A DNA stretch of 64,000 nt, from assembly GCA_043228905.1 (NCBI GenBank), contig JBHGNT010000017.1, forward strand, positions 18,786,001-18,850,000, given 5' to 3'. Made by a program: the position numbers and the translations under genes. How positions within the stretch are numbered: the first letter of the stretch is position 1; the number at the start of each line of letters is the position of its first letter. The DNA comes from Azolla caroliniana. Taxonomy: Eukaryota; Polypodiophyta. The notes below the pieces were generated by a model, which saw only the letters and a program-made list of their open reading frames with translations, searched no databases and had not been told where the DNA came from. Of the stretch, positions 47,346 to 58,613 are shown piece after piece.

Positions 47346-48874
47346 AAGCTAATATAAGTCATTTTCATAAATGTAAACATTATTATAAATTTTTTTATGT
47401 TAGTTCTTCATTGATTTTATAAACCGTAAATCGTAAGAAATGTAAAATTTACTCAAAAACCTCATAACATTACATAAAGATGATATAATCCAATCTTAAC
47501 AACATATTGTCACTGATAAGAAACTTCTATTCTTTATATCCTTCCAAGCTTCAAAGCAGTCTTTCCACATGACCTCTTCAAAATCGATCTCTTTTCATTC
47601 GAGAAAACGGCATGTAACTTATAATAAAAATGTGTCAAATAACACCAAATTTAGGCAAAACTTCTAAAAGGCAAGAAGGTTTACAATTCAACATCCATGT
47701 TATCCATTGTTTAATTCTAAGCATTGGTGAGCCATAAAGCAACAAGTAATGTGTATTGATGCAATTCTAACATTTATCTAATATATGTACACACACGTGT
47801 ATGTGTAAAGAATTAGTTTGGATGAGGGGAGTAGTATTGTAACTTGAAGATTAGTTCGTGTAAGTTAACTATAACTTAGAGACTAATTAGGGATAAAGAC
47901 ATGAACATACACATAATAATGGAATACATTTACGATAGTAGAAATGGATCGACAAAAAGAAGAAGTTATGAGGGTTATACTTGGCTTTCATATTGTGAAG
48001 GATGACCTCTTCAGTGTCTTCCGTTCTGTTGTGGTATATACAGAACCATGCCACACCTTGGGGAAGCATCTTGCACAATGTGGAGGTATACATATAACCA
48101 CACTCATCTCTCCTAATGGCTACCGAATAAAATAATGCAAGCCACACATTGGGTGAGCGCAAAGCATGTTAAATGGGAGAAAGTGATGACCGAAATGAAT
48201 TGACAAAAGGAGGAAGAAATTGAAATCATTTTAATGAGTTGTGGAAAGTTGGAAAACCATATAGAAACTAACCACCCCCGCACTAAATAATACCCCCACC
48301 TGCCCCACTTTCACCCACAAAACGCAACCTGCACCCTCACCAATAAAGAGGTTGCTAAAGTGAAGGCTTGTGTGACCATCTTAGCCAAACGTGTATGAAT
48401 GACCACCAACCAATTCGTATAGCAATTGAGCAAAATGTTTGTAGCTGCATAAGCCTTCATACTACCTTGAAAAACGAAAAAAATTATGAGGTGTAGGAAT
48501 CCAAGGATCACCCCACCATATGCCAACATCAAAACAACAAACACAAAGTGTTGATGATGTTTGACACTTTTACAATAGACTTGAAGAAGGCATTTGACTA
48601 TCTTTAAAGATTTTTCACTACGAAAGTATTTAGCATAACAAATACTTGGCGTGGTTGAGAACTTTCAAAGAAAAGTCCGAGGAGCACCTACAACATATAA
48701 TGATCCTTATGGAGGAATGTATTAAGCCATCGAGGAACAAATCTAAATGACATAGATGTGGATACAAACATTGTAGGTCCCCCCTCAACACCACCACTCA
48801 ATCTATGGTTGTTACTAATCAGTGCACCACAATAGCCATTCCACAACTGAAAGACACAACCACATCTTTAATAT
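47346..48874. other. Intergenic, decayed repeats
   Basis: No gene. Around 48570-48600 a short phrase TIDLKKAFDYL resembles the LINE RT motif with KAFD, but it is too short to assign. Confidence 0.4.
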
Positions 48875-50397
48875 TGTTGGAGAATTAACATGTGAAAACA
48901 ACTAGTGCATCCGTGCACTCATCTATATCAGGTGTAAAGAATCAGGAGTGATTTTGTGCAACGGAAGAGATGTGCGTGTGTGTGTATGTGTGTGTGTGTG
49001 AGAGAAGACAATGTATACATAAAACAAGAAAACTATATTAACAAGAAGCAAGAATGAACCAACAACCATTACAAAGAGAAGGAGAAGATACTTATGGAGT
49101 CACCTTCTTTGTAAGTTCTCTCACTAGAATCGTCTCTTGTGAAAGAAGTGGAGTTTTAACTATTTATGAAATATGTGTCATAGGACTTAAAGTTCTATGA
49201 CACACTAGTTACTATGTACTAGGAGGTGGGGTGTTCACATGCTTGCGATACTAAGGTGTGTTCCCACACTAGGGAAGTTGAGTTTGATTCTCAACACGCC
49301 CCCTCAAACACAACTTCCAATCGCCGGATAGTTGGTTCGGATTGGTCTGGTTTCGACTTCGGCTATGGATGGCCGGCTCACTCTTGTGTTCGTTTTGGTT
49401 CGTTCAACTTCGTGTCGAATGGCTCCTTATCCTTACTCCCTCTCAAGCTTGCTAATTAGTGATCAAAAGACCGAGGTTCGCCATGAACTGTTGCAGTTTG
49501 TTAACTCCTAGGGCCTTCATGAAGATGTCGGCTGTTTGCAGATTCGTACTGATGTGTTGCAAGTTGACATCTCCAGCCAGGACATGATCTCGGATGAAGT
49601 GATAATGCACCTCAATGTGCTTTGTCTGAGCGTGAAAGACTGGATTCCGAGCCAGATGAATACTGCTCATATTGTTACAATAATGGAGAATTGGATCCAT
49701 GATGGGAACACCGATCCTTCAAGATTGTTTTGTGCCAAATGGCTTCGCATGTGGCGACAGCCAGACCCCTGTCTTCGGCTTCTGTGCTCGGCAGTGCGAG
49801 TGTTAGTTGCTTCTTGCTACTCCAAGATATGGCTTTGCTGCCGAGGGAGAAGATGAAGCCCAATGTGGATCGTGTCGGCTTTGTAGCTGGCCTAATCGAC
49901 ATCGGTGTACCCTTCGAGTCGAATCGGTGTGCCAATTGTAGAGGACGTCGTAATCTATGGTTCCACTCACATAGAGTAACACTTGCTTAGCATAGTCCAT
50001 GTGAATGTTTCATGGTGACTGCATAAACTGGCTAAGGAGGCCGACTGGGTAACCGAGGTTGGGTCGAGTAATGACGAGGTAGATTAGGTTTCCGACTAGT
50101 TGACAATAGAAAGTCGGCTCACACTCTTCTATGCTGGAATCAACATCTAGCTTTAGATTTCGATCGAGAGGGGTAGCGATAGGCTTACACTTTGTCATCC
50201 CAAGCTTGTAAAGAAGATTAAGGATATAGTGTCGTTGGGTGATCATGATCTCGTTTGGAGTTCGAATAACTTCTATTCCTAGGAAGTAATGGAGATCCTT
50301 CATGTCTTTCATTTCGAAATGCTTTTTGATATGATCAATATCTACTAAATGCTCTTTTCCAATGACCAAGTCATCCTCATATATTACGATAAGTACA
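48875..50397 (-). mobile_element. Copia E: 3' part of a Ty1/copia element, minus strand
   Basis: The LTR at 48875-49296 (TGTTGGAGAATT...TTCTCAACA) is the 3' LTR of a minus-strand element. Next to it is the purine tract, GTTTGAGGGGGCG on the minus strand. Coding from 50397 back to 49452: RT motif YEDDL where YVDDL is usual (about 50364-50379), MKDMKDLHYFLGIEV, PIATPLDRNLKL, then RNase H (STLGFIFSLGSKAISWSSKK, STEAEDRGLAVATCEAIW, LHYCNNMSSIHLARNPVFHAQTKHIEV). Gag, protease, integrase and the 5' LTR are absent here. The break coincides with the start of gypsy G, so the missing part may lie beyond the window. Stops and frame changes make it inactive. Confidence 0.8.
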
Positions 50398-52372
50398 TGT
50401 CACCATGGACATGACAACAGTCATGTCATGATTCGAACTCTTGACCTCTTGTATTATAATAAATTGTTATGTTTTAACCAACACATCCAATACATGGTAA
50501 TATTGTTGTAGTAGATTATTAGAGGTTATCTATTCCACGCGTTAGGAGATTTTAGAAGCTTGTAGAAAGCTCCAGAAGCTTGTGCATGTAAATGAGTCTC
50601 TGCATGGAACTACTTTTCGAGCCCACAAACATGTATAAATACATGGGTTCGCCTTGACCCTAGTCAAGGTGAACAACGCCAGTTACGAAATTCAATATTC
50701 TGCTTGTTTATCTCTTGCTTCCTTGCTTCTCTCTCTCTCTCTAATTATCTTACCTTTCATCTAGCTCTGTTATGCTCTACTCTATCTGTCTGTGAAAGTT
50801 TGTTCACCTTCTATCTCCAAAGCTTGATGATGTCAAATTCTACCGAGAGCATAAATCAACTATTGGAAGCCATGCATAAACTCCAACTTGAAAATGAGAA
50901 TCTTCAGGAATCTCTCCAGAAACTCCAAGCTAGGACTCCAATGGAACTGGAGAATGAAATAACCAAGTCCCCTCCTACATCAAGGAATCTCCTATCTATA
51001 GAGTATGGTCCCTCGTCAATCCTCGCTCCAATTCCTCTTCACCCCACTTCAACTATAGAACCCAATGTCAGTTTACCTGACAAGTTTGATGGCACAAGGG
51101 CGCAATTCCGGGGCAACGATTTGGATGAAACGTTCATTCGTAAACACAACTTTCTAGTTGTCTGATTGCCAAAGCCTATCCAAGTAGAAGCTATTGATGG
51201 GCAAATGCTCTCCTTTGGCGTAGTCACCGAAACCATAGTCCCCCTCATTTTGCAGCTCGGGAGCCACCAATAGGCCTTATTATTTTACCTCATCACTTCA
51301 TCGAGATATCCAAACATAGTTGAGTTGTCTTGGCTGAAACCCAATAACCCTGTTATAGATCGGCACAACCACTCGTGTACTTTCAACCACCAACTCACAT
51401 GGAGGTTGGAGTGGCTTCCCATGTTACGCGTCAGAATGGCCTAGATCATTTTTTGTCGAGCACTCCTTCATTCAAGTAGGCAATGGTTCCAACTTGGAAG
51501 CTCATACCCCCGTCACAACACACTCCATATCAATGGGCACTAACTCAGAGTCGAGTACCCTAGCTTTGGTTCCCATGAAAACCAATATGGACTCGCTTCC
51601 ATCCAAATATGGTGACTTTGCTTATGTGTACGAGAAGAAGAATGTAGATCACTTACCGGAGCATTGATCATATGATTGTCCAATCGATCTGCAGGAAGGC
51701 ACCTCAGGGCTTCATCCAACCATCTAAGTCACCAGCTGGGGCCCCATCTTGTTTATGAAGAAAAAAGGATGGATCATTGCGCCAGTGTGTGTATTATTGT
51801 GGCCTCAATAAAATCACGATATGTAATCACTACCCTTTACCGTTAATCTTAGAACTCCTCAATTGCCTTCATAGTGCACGTGTCTTCTCCAAGATGGACT
51901 TGCGGGGGCATACAACTTAGTTCGGATTAAACCTGGTGATGAATGGAAGACAACATTTCGTACACGACACAAACACTTCAAGTAGAAGGTAATGCCTTTC
52001 GGACTCACCAATGCGCCATTTGTTTTTCAACATATGATGAACGACATATTTTGAGAATACCTTGATCACTTTGTCGTTATCTACCTTGATGACATTCTTG
52101 TCTTCTCATCGAGCATTGAAGAGCATACTCACTACGTTCAATTGATTCTCTTCACACTCAAGGAGCATGGCATGTATGCCAAGAGAGAAAAATGTGAGTT
52201 TGATCGCAATTCCATAGAATTTCTTGGTTATGTTATCTCACCCCAAGGCATCACCATGGATCCAAGGAAAATCACGATTATCCAAGAATGGGCCACTCCA
52301 AAACGAGTAAAGGATGTCCAATCGTTCCTTGGTTTTGCGAATTTCTATCGGTGATTTATCAAGGGGTTCTCC
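50398..52372 (+). mobile_element. Gypsy G, first part: Ty3/gypsy element interrupted by copia A2
   Basis: A probable 5' LTR starts near 50398 (TGTCACCATGG) and holds TATAAATA at about 50635, but its end and primer site were not fixed. Gag begins at 50827 (MMSNSTESINQLLEAMHKLQ) and reaches LPDKFDGTRAQFRG. It then jumps to retropepsin-like sequence (VEAIDGQMLSFGVVTETI), so capsid and zinc knuckle are deleted at about 51114. RT follows from about 51730 with VVIYLDDILVFSS (about 52071) and ends at FLGFANFYR and the next GFS codons, where copia A2 is inserted. The frame resumes at 63615. Several stops are present. Confidence 0.85.
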
Positions 52373-52709
52373 TATTGAATACGAGCTTCTAATGGACGTA
52401 TTCACATTGTCTCCTTTGTACACACTAGGCTTAGGCTACTTATGTAAATAGTGAGAAGGGCAGTTGCCCTAAGTCAGTCAGTATATAAACTGACTTTGTA
52501 ACCTTAAGTTATACAGGGGTTGTTCCTTGTGGCTATTGTAATATATTCCGACATGTGCCTAACTGTTTCTCTCTCTCTCTAACGCACCAATTACATTCCT
52601 GTTTTTTTGTCTATGTTGCCATCAATCCATTGTGATCTTGTATCTACTTAAGATCTTCCACTAGAGGACTGTTGATCTTGTTCCGCATTAGATGATGATG
52701 CTCCCAACA
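52373..52709 (+). repeat. Copia A2 5' LTR
   Basis: It carries GGGCAGTTGCCC (52459-52470) and the TATA palindrome (52476-52495: AGTCAGT, ATATAA, ACTGACT). A short CT tract lies at about 52569-52580. Confidence 0.92.
52476..52495 (+). promoter_or_regulatory. TATA box inside a palindrome (copia A2 5' LTR)
   Basis: The arms AGTCAGT and ACTGACT are perfect reverse complements around ATATAA. Compared with A1, one base differs in each arm at paired positions, so pairing is kept. Confidence 0.6.
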
Positions 52710-52711
52710 TA

Positions 52712-52723
52712 TGGTATCAGAGC
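52712..52723 (+). other. Primer-binding site of copia A2 (initiator Met tRNA)
   Basis: TGGTATCAGAGC, the standard plant copia primer site, lies 2 bp after the 5' LTR. Confidence 0.9.
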
Positions 52724-52911
52724 GAGGTTTTATTTGATTCTGCCGCCGCCATCTATCTAACCTCCATCGACAACTCTTCTCCTATACACCTTGAAGATCT
52801 CGATTGGCAACTCCTCGTGAAATCACATTTGACGAAGAGAGACAACTCAAGGTTTGCACTCCACTATTCGAAATCACTCTTGAAGCTACATACCGTGCCT
52901 CAGTCGGTTAG

Positions 52912-53195
52912 TGTTAGGAATCGATGCTTCGATTCACCTTCACCACTCGGCCACAACCAAGTAATCGCGAATCAATGTAGCAGAAAATAGGAACCACACG
53001 AGAGAAACACACGAATACACAGGGATTAACGTGGAAAACCCTAGATGGGAAAAACCACGGGAGTACAAGACTCCAAACCAACACTATACAAAGAGAAGTA
53101 TACAATGGCGAGCTGCAAGGCGACGACCTTGAGCTCGCTGTCCTCGCCACAGGCGGCGGAAATACACAGAGGCGTCGTCCTCTTCCTCTCTCACG

Positions 53196-53232
<37 letters not shown>

Positions 53233-53536
53233 GGCTGCTCCCTCTTCACTCCTCTTGAGTGGAAAAACAGAAAAATGATAAGCAACACTACAACAGTTTG
53301 CCCTAAGTCATATTTATACTTATATGACTTTGGGTTATTTACAACTGTAGCCTCAGGGGGCCCATAGCGAACATATTCACGGATATGTCCCTGCATCCGG
53401 ATCGCTCTCCGGGTACATTCGTCATCCGGTACCGAAACCGGGGTCTTCGTCATCCGGATCCGAAACCGAAACCGGGCTTGTCGGCATTCATCTCCGATAT
53501 CCGACCATCCCATGCGAAGGGACCCTAATCCCAACA
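52912..53536 (-). repeat. Copia B left LTR (3' LTR)
   Basis: It holds a CT tract (53200-53230), the palindrome at 53305-53330 and CATCCGG-type short repeats at 53394-53470. Confidence 0.95.
53305..53330 (-). promoter_or_regulatory. Palindrome with TATA-like loop (copia B LTR)
   Basis: The arms AAGTCATAT and ATATGACTT are perfect reverse complements around an 8-bp loop. On the coding (minus) strand the centre reads AAGTATAAATA, a likely TATA box. An identical copy lies in the right LTR at 58040-58065. Confidence 0.55.
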
Positions 53537-53546
53537 AACTCCCCCT

Positions 53547-56500
53547 TCACTTCGGCATGGGATGTCTCTCCAATCCGATCCTCTTCCGGCATGCTTCCAG
53601 CTTGTCCGGTGTGAGGACCTTGGTCAGCATATCCGACCCGTTCTCGTCCGTGTGGATCTTTGTCAGCACGAACTCCTTGTCTTCTATCCTTTCCCGGATC
53701 CAGTGATATCTTCGCTGGATGTGCTTCGTCCGGGAGTGATAGGCCGCGTTCTTCGCAAGGTGGATTGCACTCTGACTGTCGCAGTAGAGTCGGTACTCCT
53801 CCTGTCGGATACCAAGCTCTCTAATGAAGTCCTTCATCCATATTATTTCCTTGCCGGCTTCAACAGCCGCCATGTACTCCGCCTCCGTGGTTGACAGCGC
53901 AACCGTCTTCTGCAGCCTCGACTGCCATGAAACAGCTCCCCCTGCATACGTCATCACATACCCTGATGTGGACCGGCTGGTATCTGCATCAGCCGACATA
54001 TCCGAATCGGTAAAGCCGTCGAGTTCGGGCTTTCCGGAGCCGAATCGGAGGCACACATTTGCCGTGCCCTTCAGGTATCGGAGTATCCACTTGGCCGCGT
54101 TCCAATGCTCTTTGCCGGGATTGCTCATGTACCGGCTCACCACTCCGACTGCATATCCTATGTCCGGTCTCGTACACACCATGGCGTACATCAAGCTCCC
54201 GACGGCTGAGGCATACGGCACTTTCATCATATCCTCCTTTTCAGCCTTTGTCTTGGGGCTTTGCTTGCTGGACAGCTTGCAGTTTGTCGGGAGGGTCGAT
54301 CCGACCGGTCTTGCTTCCGACATGTTGAACCGTTTAAGCACCTTTGTCACGTACTTCTCTTGTGACAGCCACAACTGCTTCTTGCTCCGGTCCCGGATGA
54401 TGTGCATCCCTAGTATTTGTCTCGCCGGACCCAGGTCCTTCATTGAGAAGGTTCGGTGAAGAGCCTTCTTCAGCATCCGGATCTTGACCTGGTCCCGTCC
54501 GACGATCAACATGTCGTCCACGTACAGGAGGAGTATTAGAAAATCTCCTCCTTCGAACTTCTTCACAAACACGCAGTGGTCGGACTGCGTTTTGAGGTAC
54601 CCTTCGTCGGTCATGAAGGAGTCGAACTTCCGGTACCATTGCCGGGGAGCCTGCTTCAGTCCGTAAAGGCTCTTCTTCAACCGGCATACCAGGTGCTCCT
54701 TCCCTTTCTTCTCGAATCCTTCCGGTTGCTGCATGTAGATCTCTTCTTCGAGGTCACCGTGAAGGAATGCCGTCTTCACGTCCATCTGTTCTACCTCGAG
54801 GTCCATGCTTGCCGCTATGCTCAGCACTGTCCGGATGGAGGTCATCTTCACTACCGGGGCAAATATCTCGTCGAAGTCGACGCCCTTCTTCTGCTGAAAC
54901 CCCTTCACCACTATCCTGGCTTTGTATCTCGGGGGTTTTCCGGCATCTCCCGGTTTCAGCTTGAACACCCACTTGTTTCGAAGTGCCCGCTTTCCTTTCG
55001 GCAACTCCACAAGTTCATATGTGTGGTTCTCATGCAGGGAATCCATCTCGTCCTGCATGGCACTCAACCACCTGCGGCTCTGGGTGTCATGCTTCGCTTC
55101 CTCAAAGCTCTCCGGCTCCCCCTCGTCGGTTAGCAACACGTGCTCTGGTTCCGGAAATCTCCGGGGGGCCCTTCTCTCTCTTTGAGGGTATCTCCGTTTC
55201 GGAGCTTCGGTAACCGGTTCTTCCGATTCTTCTTCTTCATCCGAATCCATTTCGGGATCGGGGCCGGTTCCGGTATCATTTTCATCTTCTTCGGCCGGTT
55301 CTGTTTCTTCACCGTCTTCGGCCGGGTCCTCGAGTGCTAACCGGTCCCTTGCCGGTCGGGACTGCTCCTCGTAGAGTTGATCCTCACCGGTCGACTTGAA
55401 GCTCTTCATCTTCTTCTCCGACTCCCAGTCGGCGAGTGTCTTGTCCTCCATGAAGATGATGTCTCGACTCCTGACCATCTTCTTGTCGACCGGGTCCCAT
55501 ACTCGGTAGCCGAACTCATCGTCGCCGTAACCGAGGAATATGCATGGCCGGGTCTTTGGATCTAGCTTTCCTCTCCGGTCCTTTGCCACATGCACGTATG
55601 CGAGACACCCGAATACCTTCAGATGCCGGTAGGATACTTCCCTACCGGTCCACACTCTCTGCGGCGTGTCTCCGTCCAAAGGTACTGAGGGTGATCGGTT
55701 TATCACATATGTCGCCGTCGACATTGCCTCAGCCCAAAACCCCTTGGGTAATTTCGCATGTGCCAGCATACTCCGAACCCTCTCCATTATGGTCCGGTTC
55801 ATCCTCTCGGCCAGCCCGTTCAGTTCCGGCGTCATCGGCACAGTAAACTCGAGCCGGATTCCCTTCGAGCGACAGTACTCCTGGAACTGCCCCCGGTATT
55901 CCCCTCCGTTATCCGCTCGTATCGCTTTCAGCTTCTTGCCGGATTCCCTTTCCACTCTCGCGTGGAGTTCTTTGAAGACGCACAACACTTGGTCCTTTGT
56001 CTTCATCGGTGCCGTCCACAGTTTTCGGCTATGATCATCGATGAATGTTACGAAGTACTGGGCTCCGCCATGTGACATCGTTTCTACCTGACACACGTCA
56101 GTGTGCACCAACTCCAATGGTGCGCTACGTCTCGTCGGTGGCCTTGAGTGGAAGGAGGTTCGGTTCTGCTTACCGGCCAGGCAATCGGTGCACTTCTCCA
56201 GGTGCACATGCTTCACTGGGATAAGGTTGTCTTCTGCAAGCCTCTTCATCCCCTTCTCACTCATGTGGCACAGTCTCTTGTGCCACAGCTCACCGGCAGT
56301 GTCGGCTGCCACATTCAGCTCTTCCGGACATAACCGGGCATTCATCAGGTACAGTGTGTTGACTTTCCGGGCCCGAGCCATTATCAGGCTCCCCTTGCTG
56401 AACTTCATTACGCCGTTCCGGATGCTACCTGTGTAGCCTTCATCGTCTAGCCTCCCGGCCGAAATCAGGTTCAATCGAACCTCCGGAACGTGTCAGACAT

Positions 56501-57632
56501 CCTTCAGCAGCATTTTGCATCCAGTCGGGGTTGTCAACCACACGTCTCCTATGCCGGCAATCCGGCACGTACCTTCATTTCCCATCCGAACACAGCCATG
56601 CTCGCCGGCTGTGTAGGATGAGAAGTATCTTCTCTCCGGGGTCAGGTGGAACGATGCTCCGGAATCGACCACCCAGGTCGTCTCATCGCCGGCAATGTTT
56701 AGTTCACCTTCTTCGGTGATGAGCATGATCTCCTCTTCACTTGCCGCGAGTGCCGTCGTTCCTTTCCGGTCCTGTCCTCGCCGATCCGAACCATTCCGGT
56801 CCGTGGCTCCCCGGTATGCACCGTTTCTCTCCGGTGACTTCTTCGAATCGGTGTTGTCGGTTCCATTGTCTTTTCGGTAATGCCGACAATTCTTTCGGAA
56901 GTGCCCCGGCTTCCCACAGTGGAAGCATGTGGGTCTTCCTCTTGACTGCGACCGGGTCCCCGACTTCTCCCGTCTTTGCGGACTCCGGTTCCATTGTCTT
57001 CCCCGATCCGATTCGGTAAACAACATCTTCGGGTCGGAGGCCGGTTCCTTATCTCTCCGACGCGCTTCTTCATTCAAAATACTTGTCTTTACCGTTTGTA
57101 AGGACAAGTTATCTTCGGTGCAGGAGGTGCTGAGAGTCACCACCAAGTTCTCCCAGCTTTCTGGCAATGTACACATCAGGATGATGGCTTGCATTGCATC
57201 CTCCAACGGGAACTTAATCGCCGCAAGCTGGTTCACGAATCCCATGAACGTGCTTACGTGTTCAACCATACTCTCGCCGTCCCGGTACTTGAGGTTCACT
57301 ATCTTCCTCATCAGGGAGGTCCGGTTCAACGCATTCTTCCTCTCGTAGAGGCCCGACAGCTTCTTCCACATCTCATATGCGTTGGTGTCGTTCGCCACAT
57401 GTTGTAGGACGCTTACATCGACATATTGTCGGATCGTCGCTACGGCTTTCCGGTTCAGGAGCTTCCACTCCGACTCAAGTACCCCCTTCGGTATTTCCGA
57501 CCTGTCAATCGGTTCGTACAGGTCCCGAACAATCAGAAGATCCTCCATCTTGATCTTCCAGTCGGCGTAATTCTGTGCATTCAGCACCATCATCCCCGGC
57601 TGCCCGCTGCCGCCGCCTTCCATTTTCTGCAA
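53547..57632 (-). pseudogene. Copia B gag-pol polyprotein, one in-frame stop
   Basis: A single frame of 1361 codons (plus terminator) starts at 57632 (MQKMEGGGSGQPGMMVLNAQ) and is broken only by TGA at 56495-56493 inside the protease. Domains in order: gag with zinc knuckle CFHCGKPGHFRKNC (about 56935), protease VVDSGASFH (about 56670), integrase zinc region (LWHKRLCHM...CTDCLAGKQ) and the catalytic D-D-E residues (HTDVCQVE, IRADNGGEY, NGLAERMN), RT with intact LLYVDDMLIVG, and RNase H (FTDSDMSAD, STTEAEYMAAVEAG), ending ERHPMPK. All key catalytic residues appear intact. The only visible defect is the stop, at a codon that is R or Q in relatives. It may be a recent null allele, or an allele without the stop may exist elsewhere. 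Confidence 0.93.
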
Positions 57633-57652
57633 TAGTCGCTCTGATACCAGTT

Positions 57653-58271
57653 TGTTAGGAATCGATGCTTCGATTCACCTTCACCACTCGGCCACAACCA
57701 AGTAATCGCGAATCAATGTAGCAGAAAATAGGAACCACACGAGAGAAACACACGAATACACAGGGATTAACGTGGAAAACCCTAGATGGGAAAAACCACG
57801 GGAGTACAAGACTCCAAACCAACACTATACAAAGAGAAGTATACAATGGCGAGCTGCAAGGCGACGACCTTGAGCTCGCTGTCCTCGCCACAGGCGGCGG
57901 AAATACACAGAGGCGTCGTCCTCTTCCTCTCTCACGCTCTATCTCTCTCTCTCTCTCTCTCTCTCACGGCTGCTCCCTCTTCACTCCTCTTGAGTGGAAA
58001 AACAGAAAAATGATAAGCAACACTACAACAGTTTGCCCTAAGTCATATTTATACTTATATGACTTTGGGTTATTTACAACTGTAGCCTCAGGGGGCCCAT
58101 AGCGAACATATTCACGGATATGTCCCTGCATCCGGATCGCTCTCCGGGTACATTCGTCATCCGGTACCGAAACCGGGGTCTTCGTCATCCGGATCCGAAA
58201 CCGAAACCGGGCTTGTCGGCATTCATCTCCGATATCCGACCATCCCATGCGAAGGGACCGTAATCCCAACA
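57653..58271 (-). repeat. Copia B right LTR (5' LTR)
   Basis: Near-identical to the left LTR. The CT tract is shorter by 6 bp. Confidence 0.95.
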
Positions 58272-58613
58272 GTTAGGGGGAAATCGAATAGTTCATCTGA
58301 CGCTATCCCCTCACTCACCGTAACCACTCGAAGCAAACACGACTCCAGGGGCAACCCCAATCTGTGTTTCATCCGGTTGAACGACTTTCGGGAGGACCAA
58401 TTGGCTCCGTCCCTATCATCGGTGCAGTTACCCGAAATAGGATCGGCCTGGAGAATCACACATAATCCGTGTTGGGAAATCTCAGAAAATCGATATTCGA
58501 AACCGACACGACTTGTGGCCAACTCCAACTAAAACGACATCGAGTGAGCTTGGCTGCTGCATTCCACCACAATTCGTAGCTAACTACGAACAAAGTCTAT
58601 CAAACCAACATAG

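Larger units (their letters stand above)
52912..58271 (-). mobile_element. Copia B: young, nearly intact Ty1/copia element, minus strand, inside copia A2
   Basis: Left LTR 52912-53536 (625 bp) and right LTR 57653-58271 (619 bp) run TGTTAGGAATC...TCCCAACA. By eye they differ by the CT-repeat length and one C/G change near the end (GGACCCTAAT and GGACCGTAAT). The target duplication GTTAG is exact (52907-52911 and 58272-58276). The minus-strand primer site TGGTATCAGAGCGA lies just inside the right LTR, and the purine tract GAAGGGGGAGTT just inside the left LTR. The coding region is one frame with a single stop. It sits in the leader of A2, between primer site and gag. Confidence 0.96.

Noticed and set aside
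48560-48620. LINE RT phrase TIDLKKAFDYL
   Set aside because: Too short, and no neighbouring RT motifs could be read.
54334-55340. Many plus-strand open frames opposite copia B pol
   Set aside because: Antisense shadows of the intact minus-strand polyprotein frame.
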